Positions 50,451 to 62,290 of a stretch of 64,000 nt of DNA are shown piece by piece; the first letter of the stretch is position 1; the number at the start of each line of letters is the position of its first letter. The stretch spans positions 248,001-312,000 of the forward strand of contig VWZS01000704.1 in the NCBI GenBank assembly GCA_013397075.1. The letters run 5' to 3'. Source of the DNA: Rhabdornis inornatus (lineage: Eukaryota > Chordata > Aves > Passeriformes > Rhabdornithidae). The notes beneath the pieces were generated by a model. It did no database searches. It was not told the origin of the DNA and saw nothing but the letters and a program-made list of their open reading frames with translations. The position numbers and the translations under genes are program-made.

Positions 50451-53400
50451 TGTCTAGCATGGTTTTGCCTCCCCATTTCCTTGTCCTCGTGTGCACAGAC
50501 AGGATTTTTAAAAGCAAGGAATTTAGGTGGCATGCCTTGCACCCACTTGGACCCTCTGGAAACCAACACCCAGCTCCCTGCTTTGCCTGGGGCCCTGCTT
50601 CTTCATCCCTCTGGTTCCAGTGGGACAAGGACCAGGTGCTGGAGGCAGAGGCACCCATTTCCATGCATTCTGTTGTGGGATTGTGGATCAGAGGCTTTGC
50701 AGAACAGCCTGAACCTCTGCACCCTTCTGAACGTGCACAGTCAGAGCTAGCACTGTATAACCCTGCTGATAAAACAGTCCTGGGCTCACACATCATAACC
50801 ACACAAATTCCTACATCTCAGCCAACTTGTGTCTAGAAGCAGAGTGAGATGGGACTGTCAGCTTATGAAATTTCCTTCCCACTACTTGTTTTTAATAGAA
50901 GCCGTTTGAGTCATGGCAGGGAGAGGAAACTATCTAAACCCACAAATCTTACAGCTCCAGCCAGCCACACCAAGGGATGCAGAACCAACCACCCTCTTCC
51001 TACTCCATCTCCAAACACCCAGTTCAGTCTTGGGCTTGGTTTGGGTTGCTTTTTGGTTTTTTGTTTTTTTTTGCTTTTAACTTTAACACAGCCACTCAGG
51101 AGGTTTTGTTTTCTTCAGGCTTGGAAACCGCTAATAAAAAGCGAGAGTTTACAGCAATAATTTCAGTTTCTTGCTTGGTTTTCAGTCAGTCTCTTCTCAA
51201 GCAAAAAAATAACTTCCTTGGGATGAAATCAGAGGAGAGTTTTGCCTCTAAGTAAGTACTTGCAGCTCCAGCCTGCTGGCTATATCTGCTGTAATGTTAT
51301 GTTCCTTTTTGTCTGTAAAATAAAGGCTTCAAGTACAGGGTTGAGGGCAGGACTGGCACCATGGACAAATGGGACCGCAGGGTCAAGTCAGTCCACACCA
51401 GTCAGGGCTTTTAACACAGTTCAGGCCAAGGTCAGCTCCAAAAGTTCAAACAAAATCCAGATTAACACATACAGAAGGGATTGTGTTGTCACCGTGATGC
51501 TTGTTTCCTTTCAGGCTTTCCAAGGAGCGGGGTAAGGGACAAAGTTCTCCTGGAGGAAGGAAGGAGCTCTTCTCCCTCCTGCCTGGGACAGCCTGCCTGG
51601 TTCTGGCTGAGCACACAAAGTAGGATAGCACATAACACAGAGTGGTGTCATTGCAAATGTATTTGTTGTTGGCAGGCATTAAATCACTTTTTATAAGTGC
51701 TGCAATATGGCCATGTGGAAATTCCCAGTCTGCAAGAAGCTCCTTTGAATCAAGATGTTTTGTTTAAAGTGGGGGGGAAGAGATTCAAAAAAAACCCTAC
51801 AAACTGGGGCTGTACCAAAATATTTTCAGTCTGGTTCATTGAAAAGAATGTCCTAAATTCCCTGCTGTTGATAGCCCTGTAGCCAAACTGTTAAGAAGGC
51901 CTTGAGCCTAAAAAAAAAAATAAGCATTGCCATGAGGTGGCTAATTTAACTTTAATTTGATCCTTTCACAGATGACCCAGCAGAATAACCACTGAGTTCC
52001 AGCTCTTCTGTGAGCCAGAGAAAACTGAGTGTGTTGCAGTGATGACTGTATAGGATCTGATTCATTGATAACTCCGTGGGGTCTGAATTATCGCTAACTC
52101 TAAGGTCTGTAGGGTCTGATTTAATGATAATTTTATGGGATTTGGTTCAATAATAACTCTATTTGATGCAACACATCCCTGCACTGTGTCCTTCACCCAC
52201 ACCACACTCCTGCTGCCACCCATGGCCCTAAAAGCCCCCCATTACAACTGAGGGCCAGGTGGTCTCGTGCCACACCACCCTTCCTCCTCCTCAGCCTCAG
52301 CAGCCGTATGAGAACTCATTTTCAGGCACCAGGAGAGAGTATTTCTGTTCCTTGATAAGCCTAGGAGCTGCTCTTAAGGGAAGTTCACCTCTGACTTTAA
52401 CACAACCAGGTTTTCAGTCTAGGAACTTGATCCAAACCCCACTTAAAAAATAACCAGAGGCTCATCATCTTTGCAGGATTTCAGAGAGCAGCTCCTGCCG
52501 CTGTGGAAATTCTCCAGGTGAGTTTCTGACACGCCAGGTTCTCAAACACAGCAGCTGGCAGCCCAGCAAGAATGTTGTGCCATGATATAAACCAAAGAGC
52601 CCAAGAGACACGGGGACTTGCAGGTTTTTAAACTGTTTCCAGTAGTCGTAAGCAGAGGGCTCCTGCTGAGTTCAAAAGGCAAAACGTCTCATTTAAAGCA
52701 GGGCGGACTGTATATCACTCTGGGCATAAAGTGGGGCTCTTCTATTAAAAGTTGAGTTCAGATTTCATGAATTAACATGAAATATTGCTTTCTTATCCTA
52801 CCCTGGTTTCTGTAATAAACACACGCGTGTAGCAGGCTTAAATCATGGCAGGGGGATGTTGGGCTGTTTGAAAAGGAGTGGGAAGTCAGAGGCTCTCCAA
52901 ACGTGACAGCTTGGAGTTCAAATGAAATCAAATCTCAGGACCAGTCCTGGGCCTGGGTGTAACCATCAGGGTTTCCTGGTGCTTTGCAGAGCACATGGAG
53001 CTCAGGATTTGGTGACTTTGCTGGGGATGCTGAGTCCCAGCCCAGGCAAACCCCATCCTATCCCTGTCCCTGTCCCTCTGAAGGGACAGACTCTGGTTTG
53101 TCCTGCCCTGAGCAGCGTTCCCTAGGCCCTGAACATTTGCTGGGACAAGGCAAAGGACTGGCCAAAGGGAAAACACTGCCAAGATCTCCATCCTGCATCC
53201 TCAGCAGAGAACCCAGAGCAGAGTTTGGCTGCAAAGCGCAGCTGTGAAATCCCTGAACGCTGCTCCCCATCCTCCCTGGCCGCCCAAGCAAGGGGTAAAT
53301 CCACGCTGCTCTCACCAGGGCTTCCTCAGTAATTTTTTTTGAGCATCCAAACCACGTCTGCGCCACGTCTCTACATTTATTTTCTCACTCCTTTGCTCTG

Positions 53401-54589
53401 GCTTGTTGCTGTGCAGGGTAGGAAAGTTTGCGCCATTTCCTGTTGTCTTTCCCTTATGCTCCTGAGATATTGTAAAAATGTTCGGTATCCTCCAGTAGGT
53501 TGTAATCACTTCACCCTAATGTTTCACAGCTGCTAAGTGTAACTTTAAACCCAACCATTTGAGTGCTTACAATTAGCGAGTCAATGGGGCTGAGATCGGG
53601 TCTTTGTGATTGCAAAAAAGGAGAAAACGAAACTTTTTTTTTTTTGCCTTGAGTTTTAATTGGATAAAGCGGGAACAAAAGTTGTGGAGACGAGTCGGGG
53701 GGGTTTAATGCAATAAATGATTAGTGGCTTGTGTGCTAGGAAAAAAATAATTGAATCCACTGCTTGGCCTGTTTCACAGATGGAAAAGGCACCGGGACAA
53801 GCATTTGAGAGGAGCCCCTCTCCGAGCGCACGGCTCCCCCAGCTCAGGGCAGAGCTGCTGGGAACAGAACTGGGAAGGGACAAGAGGTTCAGCTGTGTCC
53901 CTCACCTGTCCCTGCCCCGCACAGCCGGGCACAGCATCCCCTGTGTGACACAAAACCGTGCCACAGGGGCTGCTCAGTCTCACTCTGTCGTTGATTGAAT
54001 ACCAGGGGAAATTTGGGCTCAAGAGTCCTCCCAGCCCAACAGGGTGAGCTCTCCTCTGGCTGATGTCACCGGGTTTGTCCCCACTCGGCCCCCGCCTCCG
54101 GCACGTGCTGGGGACAGGTTTCAATTATCCCACAAAATGTCTTTACCCCGGTGAGAGCAAAGGGCAGGACACAGCGGGGTACGAGTCACCAGCGGCGGGG
54201 CTGGGCCGGGGACATGGCAGGGACAGTGTCTCCCTGTCCCCACGGCTGCACCCAGCTCCTTCAGCTCTGTCCAGGACATGCCACATGTCCCCGGCCTTGG
54301 GGACATTCCTGGCTGTGCCTGGGCATTGACACTGTCCCATCAATTGCCACCCATCCCTCCCTGGGCTCGGATGTAATTTGAAGCTGTGCATCTGTCAGTG
54401 AGTTCCCAGGCTGAATTTTTGCCTTTCTTGGGGATTTCTGCTGCAGGAAATTACGCTAAAATACCGACAGCAGGGTCAGGGGCTTGCAGCGTTCCCTGTC
54501 ACCTCCATCACATCCCTGGGGATGGGCACAGTGCAGGGATACTGCTCCCTGGCAGCTCCCCCTCCATGGAAAACATTCCTGCCACCTGA
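50451..54589. other. BCAS3-TBX2 intergenic region, left part
   Basis: No gene is recognised. The only distinct structure is the degenerate minisatellite at 52053. The GC content rises in steps to the right. Confidence 0.75.
52053..52165. repeat. Degenerate minisatellite, ~4 units
   Basis: Four related units of 26-32 bp share GGRTCTGATT, then WTGATAACTCTRTGG. Copies begin near 52053, 52080, 52112 and 52138. They are diverged enough to be old. Confidence 0.7.
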
Positions 54590-54945
54590 TCATAAATACT
54601 AATTAATAGCAAAGTCCTGGTCTAGATCAAGGCAGAGGCTCTGAATTTTCTTGGGAACTTTGCTGTCTGAAAGGTATCTGAAATATTCCCTAGCACTCAG
54701 CCTGTCAGTGGGTCAATTATACAGTGAGCAGCCATACAAGTTAATTTCTAATTTAATACAATGTTAAAAGGTGGTCAGGTTAAAATCTAATCTGTAAACG
54801 AGACATGAAACATCTCTTTAAAAGAAGTGTTGCAAACCAGTCCTGGCTCAGACCACAGGCTGATGCTTCTTTTATAGGATATAATTATTTCCCAGCGAAT
54901 ATTTACAATATTATTACAGGACGTTAATAAAAGGCGATGCCACTG
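54590..54945. promoter_or_regulatory. Candidate conserved non-coding element H
   Basis: A repeat-free AT-rich island sits in an otherwise GC-richer intergenic region: ATAAATACTAATTAATAGC, GTCAATTATACAG, TTAATTTCTAATTTAATAC, GATATAATTATTTCCC. Many TAAT cores are present. It lies 8.3 kb before the TBX2 start. Confidence 0.35.
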
Positions 54946-55380
54946 CCCGTGTGGCAGCCCGGTGGCAGCTGGGCATTAATCCCACTCTCATCCAGCTCCT
55001 CTCCCTCCGGACCCTTCTCGGGAGAGGTGGAGAACCCTGATGTGTTCTGGAGGGAGCACAGCATCTCTGCATCCCCCAGGGAGGAGGGGATCTCCTGGGA
55101 TGAGGTGGGAACGATGGGTGAGCACATTCCGTCCTGAGCAACCTGGGCAGACAGCTTTGGCGAGGGTCCGAGGGTCTGCTGTGGGCTGGAGGTTGTGAAC
55201 CACATTCAGAGCAGCAGATCCATTCAAGCAGAAAACCAGAGAGAGCACCTGCAGCCCGGGGTGAAGAGCTGGCCCTGTACCCTGCTCCCCATTCCACCTT
55301 GCACCCATTCCATGACTCCCAGTGGAATGACCAGGCGCGTCCCACTGCCTCTCCTCCCGTGCCAGGGTGCCCACACTGCA

Positions 55381-55463
55381 GCCACCTCTTAAGGTACATT
55401 GAATTTTGTTCTTTTTGCTGCAGCCACCTCTCAAGGTACACTGAATTTTGCTCTTTTTGCTGT
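55381..55463. repeat. Tandem duplication, 42-bp unit
   Basis: Two copies of a unit beginning GCCACCTCTYAAGGTACAYT and continuing GAATTTTGYTCTTTTTGCTG differ by three transitions. Confidence 0.95.
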
Positions 55464-56125
55464 CGAAAGGGGAAAGTCCAGCTGTCATGTGGGAGTGATG
55501 CCATTGTCCTGCCCGGGTGACTGACCGGACTATGAGACTCCTGTTCCTGGTAGTCCACAGTGTCAGTGGGAGCAGGGCAGGATCAGGGCTGCCCTTTCCA
55601 GGCTCAACCAAAAACCACCATGTGTTACCCTGCTGTGGGTCATATGATTAGCTTTGATATCATCTATTTTCCAGGAGGAATCTCACCAGCTCCAAAGGCT
55701 TGGATCAGAAATCTGAGCTCCTCTCTATGCCCGTGAAGCCCAGCAAGGAGGGGTTTTCCTAAAGAAAACCAGGATTTTGATGGGAGCAGGTGATTCCAGC
55801 CTCAGCAAGGGCTGGAGGGGAATGTGAGATAATTCAATATAATACTGGAGCTAAAATGGAGGAAGGAACGTGGTGATGTGCTGGCCTGAAGCTTCAAGGG
55901 ATGTGTGGACTCTTTGCTCCGGCCCTCCACTGGCCAGGACTCTTTCCCTTTCTTTCCCTGCGTTTTCTGGTAAATTCTGCTGCTCTCGGTAATTGAGAAA
56001 AGCTGCTGCTGAACATCTGCACAGGCACTGTCCTCTCGGAGCGGCTGCCGGGGCTGTGAGCTCTGCGCTGCCGGCGCTTTGATGTGCGGGTGATTCACGG
56101 CTTGGCCGGGGCCGCCCCGCAGATT

Positions 56126-56165
56126 GGGATGGGATGGGATGGGATGGGATGGGATGGGATGGGAT
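56126..56165. repeat. (GGGAT)8 pentanucleotide microsatellite
   Basis: Eight exact GGGAT units are followed by GGGGT. Confidence 0.97.
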
Positions 56166-59024
56166 GGGGTGAGGTGAGACAGCACCTGCACATCTGTGCA
56201 AACAGCAGCCCCGTGTGTGAAACGCCCTGTGCCTCTCCACCAGGGCACAGGGTGTGACCTCTCCTCCTTCCACCTGCAGAGGAAAGCACCTGGAGGCACC
56301 CAGGGAAGCCGGCTGCATCCCTGCATCCCACCAGCACCTGAAGGACAGGTGGGGATGGGGATGCCCATGCACGGGCCACCTTGCTGATGCAAAGGGGAGG
56401 GAGCAGAGCCCCAGGCAGGCAGAGCTGCAGCCGGGGGAGCACAATCTGTGGCCTTAATCCCGGCGTGTCCTGCGCGCTCTCAAATCCCCTTCACTTCAAT
56501 GAGCGCTTGTAGTGTCAGGCCTGCGCCGGGGGAGACGGCACGCGGGGCTGGCGGGGAGGATTTGCTCAAGAGGCACTGTTTTTAAGGTGAGATTTGAAGG
56601 ATGGAAGACAGATGGCAACTGGAGAGGACAAATGGATCAAGTGAAGGGTTTGTTTTCAGCGTGGAGGGGAAAACACGATGGGGGGAATTACTGCTGGCTG
56701 CAAAATGGGGGCTATTAATACCTGCAGCAACTCCAGCTTTGCACTTAGCCCGGTGAGTCGGGACTCTCCCGGGCACCGCGGAGGAGGCAGCAGCGTGGGT
56801 TTTTTTTCTGTGGAGATTAATTGATCCCAGCGTCACTTTGAGTGTCCCCAGACAAAGCTGGGAGAAGGGTTATTAGCCAGCCGGCGGCCCCGCCATTGTC
56901 CCCACTATCTTTTCTTCCCTTTCAGCCTCCCTCGCCGTGGCCCAGGTCTCAAAGACCGTGTGTCAAGAGATTAGTGACCTGCGGGAAGGGCAATTGCTTG
57001 CTTTGTGCCGGCAGCCCGGCGTCGGGGCTGTTATTTACTTGTTATTTGGTGCTGCCTCCGTTGAGGTATCCATGGAAAACACGCTCTGGAGAGCGATCTG
57101 CCAGCACCGCACAGCTCGTGTGGGCGAGGAGCTGGGAGGCTGGAAAAGAGGGGCTTGAGGGTCTCAGCATGTCTGCCCATGCCAAAATCCCCAAATTCCC
57201 CAGGATGGTCAGTGCAAAAGCCCAGCACCTACAGAGAAGTGAGAAAAAAATCCGGGCAATGAGAAAATTAAGTGCAATGCAGAGGTGCCCGGGAATGGGG
57301 CTGGATCCAGGGCGGGGATGAGGCCTTGCCCCACAGCAGTTTGAGTTTTCAGACTGGTTTCAAGAACTGAAAGATGGGAAGAGCCTGTCCTGCCTGCAGG
57401 GCCGTGTTTCCACCTCTCTGCCTCTGGGAAAGAGTGGCTTGGAGGAGCACTGGTTTTTGGAGGAAATGTAAATCAAGGTTATGAGAGTTGGTCCTTCCAT
57501 GCAGTGCTGATGTGCATCAAATTTGTCCATGGTGAAACGCCCAGGAAAGGGACAGATGCAATGAGAAATGTTACTCCTGCCCAGGACCAGCTCATGATTT
57601 ATTCTGGCCGATCTTATTCTCTCGCCAGTGAAATGCTCTCTCCTATGAACGCAAGACGGTGATTTTCTGCAATTCTAAAAGTCTAACCTAGACCAAAACC
57701 ACAACTCACGTGATGTGGGACCAGCGGCGTCAGATCCTGCTTTAGATGTGATTCCAGACAAGTTCCCAGATCCCGTCTGAAGCAAACAGGCCAAGATGTG
57801 AGACCCTGGCGGCTCTGCCCACACAAGGCCGGCTCGTTCATCCTTCCTTTGATCTGTAACTTCTGCCAAACTCCTGGCCCCAAACAGGGAGAAAAGGGAT
57901 TCTGGGGCAAAAGGGGGACTGGGGACCAGGGGAGCTGAGTGACCCTCGTGGGGCTGGGGGCTGCCCTGCACCTTCCTCCTTCCAGAGGCTACGGGAGGGG
58001 ACCGCACCCACCAGGCAGAGTTTGAAAATAAAACTAAGAAGGGAGAGAAACCGGGACATCCCATGTCCTCGAGGATTTTGTTGCCCAGGTACAGGCAGCG
58101 TCCCCTCCCAGGAGGGGACTTTGTGGGGGTGGCGACTGGGAAGGTTGCCGCGGGTGTGGAGCCCACAGTGATTTTTTTTTGCTCCTAGAACTGCCGATTC
58201 CGTCGCTTTTCCCCTGTTCCGCCAGGACGTCTCAGGCTGCGGGAGTCGGGCAGCCTTGTCCCGGCTGCTCCGGACACTGTGCAGCAGAACGACCCCAAAT
58301 CCTCGCTGTTAACCCAGGGAGGAAGCAGAGAGGGGACCCCAGCAGCATCATTTTATCGAATAACGCCGTTTGCTGGAGCTGTTTGATTTAATAGAGGAGC
58401 CCCGGCCCGCCCCTCCCGAGACCCGGCTTCGCTCGGGGAGCGCGGGCGGACAGCGGGACCCCGATTATCGATAAGCACCGACAGAGTCTCCGAGGGGGAA
58501 CCAGGGGACCCGGGAGGGGCAGCGGCACCGAGCCCGGGCTCCCGACACCGAGCGGGGCGGATCTGCGGCTCTGTTTCCCCGCAGAACCGAGCCGCGGTCA
58601 CGCGTGGCTGCGGGCGGGGGGGGCTGTGCTCGCCCCCGGCCCCATCCCATGACGGCGATGAGGCGGCGATAATGCCATTAGCCCGGGATTACGGGCCCGC
58701 GCCGGGATGTGACACACTTTCTCAAATGGAAGTTTTTTAAACAGAGGGATTTGCGTGCTCCCCCACCGCGCCCCTCCATCCCCATTCCTGCACCCGTTCC
58801 CATCCCCATCCTCGGTGCCAGCCCGGGTTCCAGGCGGGTCCCCTCGCTCTGGCACGGCCCGGACCGGGGCTCCCGTCTCCTTTTAAGGCAGCGGGCTCGG
58901 TGCGGGCTCGGCGACGCGCCCCGACGTGGAGAGCCCCGGGGGCGCGGGGCTGGAGGGGGTCACTCCGCCCCCGCGCAGGGAGAGCGCTCCGTAACTCAAA
59001 AAAAAGAAAAAAAAAAATAGAATA

Positions 59025-59300
59025 ATTTTAAATTCAATGAAGTGCAGGTTCATAGCTCAAAGCGGCGCGGAATAACGGGAGGATGGAGGATGCGTGTGTC
59101 TCCTCCCGGCCGGGCCGGGGTCACTCGCCGCCCGCCCTGCCAAACAGGCTGGGAAATGTGTTTATAAATTGTTCAAACTCTGGATAAACTTCAGCGGCGT
59201 TTGTGTCTGCGTCTCCCCGCATGTTGTTATTTTCCAGAAATCTGGATTACTGGAAATATTTTCTTTAAAGCTGGAGAGAAATCTAAACAGTCTGAGGGCA
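59025..59300. promoter_or_regulatory. Candidate TBX2 upstream element with palindromes
   Basis: This is an AT-rich pocket inside the CpG island. It has the perfect inverted repeat TCCAGA-AA-TCTGGA (59233-59246) nested in a wider TTTTCCAG...CTGGAAAT arrangement. TTTATAAATTG and GGATAAAC motifs lie to the left. Confidence 0.35.
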
Positions 59301-59960
59301 GGGGGATCTCGGGGGGGCTGGGGGGGAGCGGCCCGGGGGCTGCCGCGGCTCCGCGGGGTTCCCTGCGCACCGAAGCGGCGCGCAGCTCCGCAGCCGCGCA
59401 GCGGGAGGAAAAGGAAGGTGGCGATGCCGAGGCTGGTGTCAGATCGAGCATCTCTCTCGGCAGCTGTCGGTAAAATGGCATCAGCCGGGCCCCGGTGCCC
59501 TTCAGCCCCTCCCCGTCCCCTCCAGCGGGCACCGGAGCACGGCGGGGGAGCAGAATCGTTTTCCCGGGATCTCCCGGGGATGAGGGGATTCCCACCCCGC
59601 AGGAAGGGTGCGAGGAGAGATGAGAGCCCTGGAGAAGGAAAGCGGAGGAGGGGTGTCCTGGGCGCGGGTGGGTGAGATCAAACGAGGACAGTTCCGTCAC
59701 ACGTGGGGTTCTTTTCATCTCTAGGTGGAGCGGAGAAAGAGAGACCGACGAAGCCGCTGGGGCTGCGGGGCCGCCCCTCGCCTCCTCCCCGCCTGCCCCA
59801 CGGCCCGGCTGAGGCTGCAGGGCCAGGTCGGACCGGGGGACGAAACCCGGGGCTGGAGGGGCCACCGAGTCCCGCTGGGACCCGGTTCCCTTGGGGACAG
59901 AGGGAGTTCCCCCACCCCGCACCTGCGACTTCGCTCGGGGAGAGTCTCTGACATCCCCAG

Positions 59961-59982
59961 GTCTGTCTGTCTGTCTGTCTGT
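59961..59982. repeat. (GTCT)5 microsatellite
   Basis: Five GTCT units lie within the CpG island. Confidence 0.95.
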
Positions 59983-60080
59983 ATGTCCGGCTGCTCCCGG
60001 GGAAGGACAGTGCAGCCCAGCCCTCCTTCCCCCCACGCCACGGCCTGTTTCCCCTCTGGCTCGACTCCCCCGATTTGGGA

Positions 60081-60088
60081 AGGTGTGA
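60081..60088 (+). promoter_or_regulatory. T-box half-site AGGTGTGA
   Basis: An exact match to the canonical T-box half-site lies about 3.1 kb upstream of the TBX2 start. Confidence 0.4.
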
Positions 60089-60294
60089 GCAGCCGAGCCG
60101 CCCTCCCCAAGGGTCCGGGGGTCTCCTCTTGCCGTGGCATCACTGCCGGGAATGGGGGGCCCGACGGCTCGTCCTGGGCACAAGAAAACCCCTTTCGCCT
60201 GGTGCACCCCGTCGGGGGGGAGCGCTCCCCGGGGCGCGGGGCCGCCGCAGCCCGGTGGAGCCGGGAGGAGGGGAAGGCGGAGGCCCGGCTGCTC

Positions 60295-60600
60295 GTGAGA
60301 ATTGTTATTTTTCATCAATCACCCGCAATTTGTGTAAGTGCCCCGGACAGGACACCAGCCGTCCTGCTGGCTGGGGTCACGGAGACAACACAGCGATGGA
60401 GAAGAGCAAATTGCATTTGCTCACCAGCTCACAGATCCAAATTACGGCCCTCGCATGGCGCGGGGAAGAGAGCGAAAGGTCCATGTGACGTGAGGGAAAT
60501 ATGAAGGACTTTGACAGGTCTTAAACGGCCTGGCGCCAAGGCCTAAGTCTACCGGCTAAAAATAGAAAAGGGATGATGAGTGGAGATGGGCAGAGATGAA
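60295..60600. promoter_or_regulatory. Candidate TBX2 upstream element with MEF2 and TGGCGCCA sites
   Basis: A less GC-rich pocket contains ATTTTTCATCAATCACCC, GCAAATTGCATTTGC, the palindrome TGGCGCCA (60531-60538) and CTAAAAATAG (60556-60565), a perfect match to the MEF2 consensus. Function is inferred only. Confidence 0.35.
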
Positions 60601-62055
60601 AGGGGAAGAACGAGCGGGGCCGCGATGCGGGGCGGGCGGGGGGCGGGGGCGGCCCGACGGGACGGTGTCCCCGGGCTGAACGGGGACGGATCCCCAGGGC
60701 GGATCCCCTGGACGAATCCACGGGACAAGCTCAGCCCGGGGACTGGGGATCGGGCCCGCGGGCGACCGGGACGGCTCCCAGGAGCCAGGCACGGCGGCCC
60801 CGAGCGCTGCAGCGCCCTGGGGCAGGTTGGAAAACCTTCCCTCGAAGGGGACTGCGAGGGGACGCACCTCGCCCCCGACCCCGGGGCACAGCTGCCCTCG
60901 GAACGCGAACCGAGCCCGTTGCCTCATCTCCCTGCCCGGTGCTCGGTCACCGACGGGCGACGCGCGGGCACCGCCCGTCCATGGGTGCAGGCTCCTGGGT
61001 CGTGTCGGCACCCGCCGTGACCGGGGCCCCGAGGGGTGGCAACGCGGTGGGCACCCCGGTTGTCGCTGGTCCCCGTTAGCCCCCCATCCCCGCAGCCCCG
61101 CCGGCGGCCGGCGCTACGGAAGCTCGGGGAGACGAGGCTGCTCTGGATCGGTTTTATTCTGCAGGAGAGGCCGTTTGCGGCCTTACAGCGGTGCGGGGGG
61201 CGCGGGCGGGATGCCGGCCAGTGGCACGGAGGACAGGCGACCTTTCCTCGCGGGGACACGCCGGGGACACAGGTCCCAAAGGGCCGGGCCCCGCTTCTTC
61301 CCGCGGAGCAACGGGCGAGGTGTCCCCGGGAGAACCGTCCCGGCTTGGGGAGATCCGCCCCGAGGCAATGAAAGGCTCCACTTTTTCTTTCTCGGGGGGG
61401 AAATTGGAAAAAAAAATACAAGCAAGCCCCACTTTTGCCAAATCTGCCGTCAGCAGTTTTCCACAGCGGCGAGGAAGCAAAGTCCAAATTGGGTTTAAAT
61501 TTCAGTCCCCGTTGCCCGTTCAATGGTCAGCGGGACCCCCCCCGGCCCCGCAGCCCCGGCGGGTGACGCGCGGAGCCCGCCCCGTCGGGCGCGGTGCGGG
61601 GCCGGGCGCGGTGCGGGCAGAGGTGAACCTGCCGCGGGACGCGGGGCAGGTGGAGATCGGCCCCGAGAAGAGCCCGGGGATGCGGATGGGGCTCCGCCGG
61701 GGGCTACCAGCAGGATGAACCGGGGCGGGGGAATAGAGAGGAGAGGTCGGGATGGGAAGGGGACACCCGGGGGTCCCCGCATCCCACCCTGCGCGGGAGC
61801 AGCGACACAGGACCACGAGCGCTCCGAGCTGCTGCGGCCGCGCCTCGCTGCGCATCCGCGGAGCGGGAGGGCCCGGGGAGGGGGGGGACAGGCCGGGGGC
61901 CAGAGGAGTGGGTCGGCCGCCACCCCCCCGTCCCGCCTGGTCGCAGAGCAGGCGGCGGGGGCAGGAGCCTTGGAAGGATGGCAGGGCGCTTTTTGAAGAT
62001 TTGGGGGTAAATATGAAGTGACAAGAGACGGGTCTTTATTGTGAGGGCTCAGCCG

Positions 62056-62067
62056 CCTGGCGCCAGG
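62056..62067. promoter_or_regulatory. Palindrome CCTGGCGCCAGG
   Basis: This perfect 12-bp palindrome shares the TGGCGCCA core with 60531-60538. GGCGCC is also a GC-type SMAD1/5 binding word. Confidence 0.35.
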
Positions 62068-62290
62068 GCCCTCTTCAGCCACCGCGGCCCTCAGTTAATC
62101 AGCGCAGATCTCCAAACCGGCCTCTCCGAGGGGACACCCACCGCGCCCGCCGCCCCCCCCGGGCCCCGGCGCGGCGGGACCGGCCCTAATCCCTCAGCAA
62201 ACAGCCCCGGAGTGTCCCCCTCCTCCTTATCTGCCTCCCCCCGCCCGGGTAAACAGCCCCTCGGGCCGGGCACCGCCGCGCTGTCCCCCG

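Larger units (their letters stand above)
54946..58379. other. BCAS3-TBX2 intergenic region, right part
   Basis: No gene is supported. The region holds the 42-bp tandem duplication and the GGGAT array. A strong acceptor-like string at 56906-56926 (TATCTTTTCTTCCCTTTCAG) could belong to an unannotated non-coding transcript, but nothing else supports an exon there. Confidence 0.65.

Noticed and set aside
54914..55558. A 214-codon - strand ORF with an internal peptide repeat
   Set aside because: The repeat is just the 42-bp tandem duplication read in frame. No domain or splice context is seen.
56906..56945. A strong splice-acceptor-like pyrimidine tract with a nearby CAG|GT
   Set aside because: Only about 20 bp would lie between acceptor and donor, and there is no coding match or other exon support.
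59227..60318. A 363-codon - strand ORF in the CpG island
   Set aside because: Stop codons are rare in GC-rich sequence. The translation is Pro/Gly/Arg/Ser rich without family resemblance. An antisense non-coding transcript could exist here, but nothing supports a protein.
61536..62082. Long ORFs on both strands beside the N gap
   Set aside because: Both are Gly/Pro/Arg/Ala-rich readings of CpG island DNA, and some calls run through the Ns.
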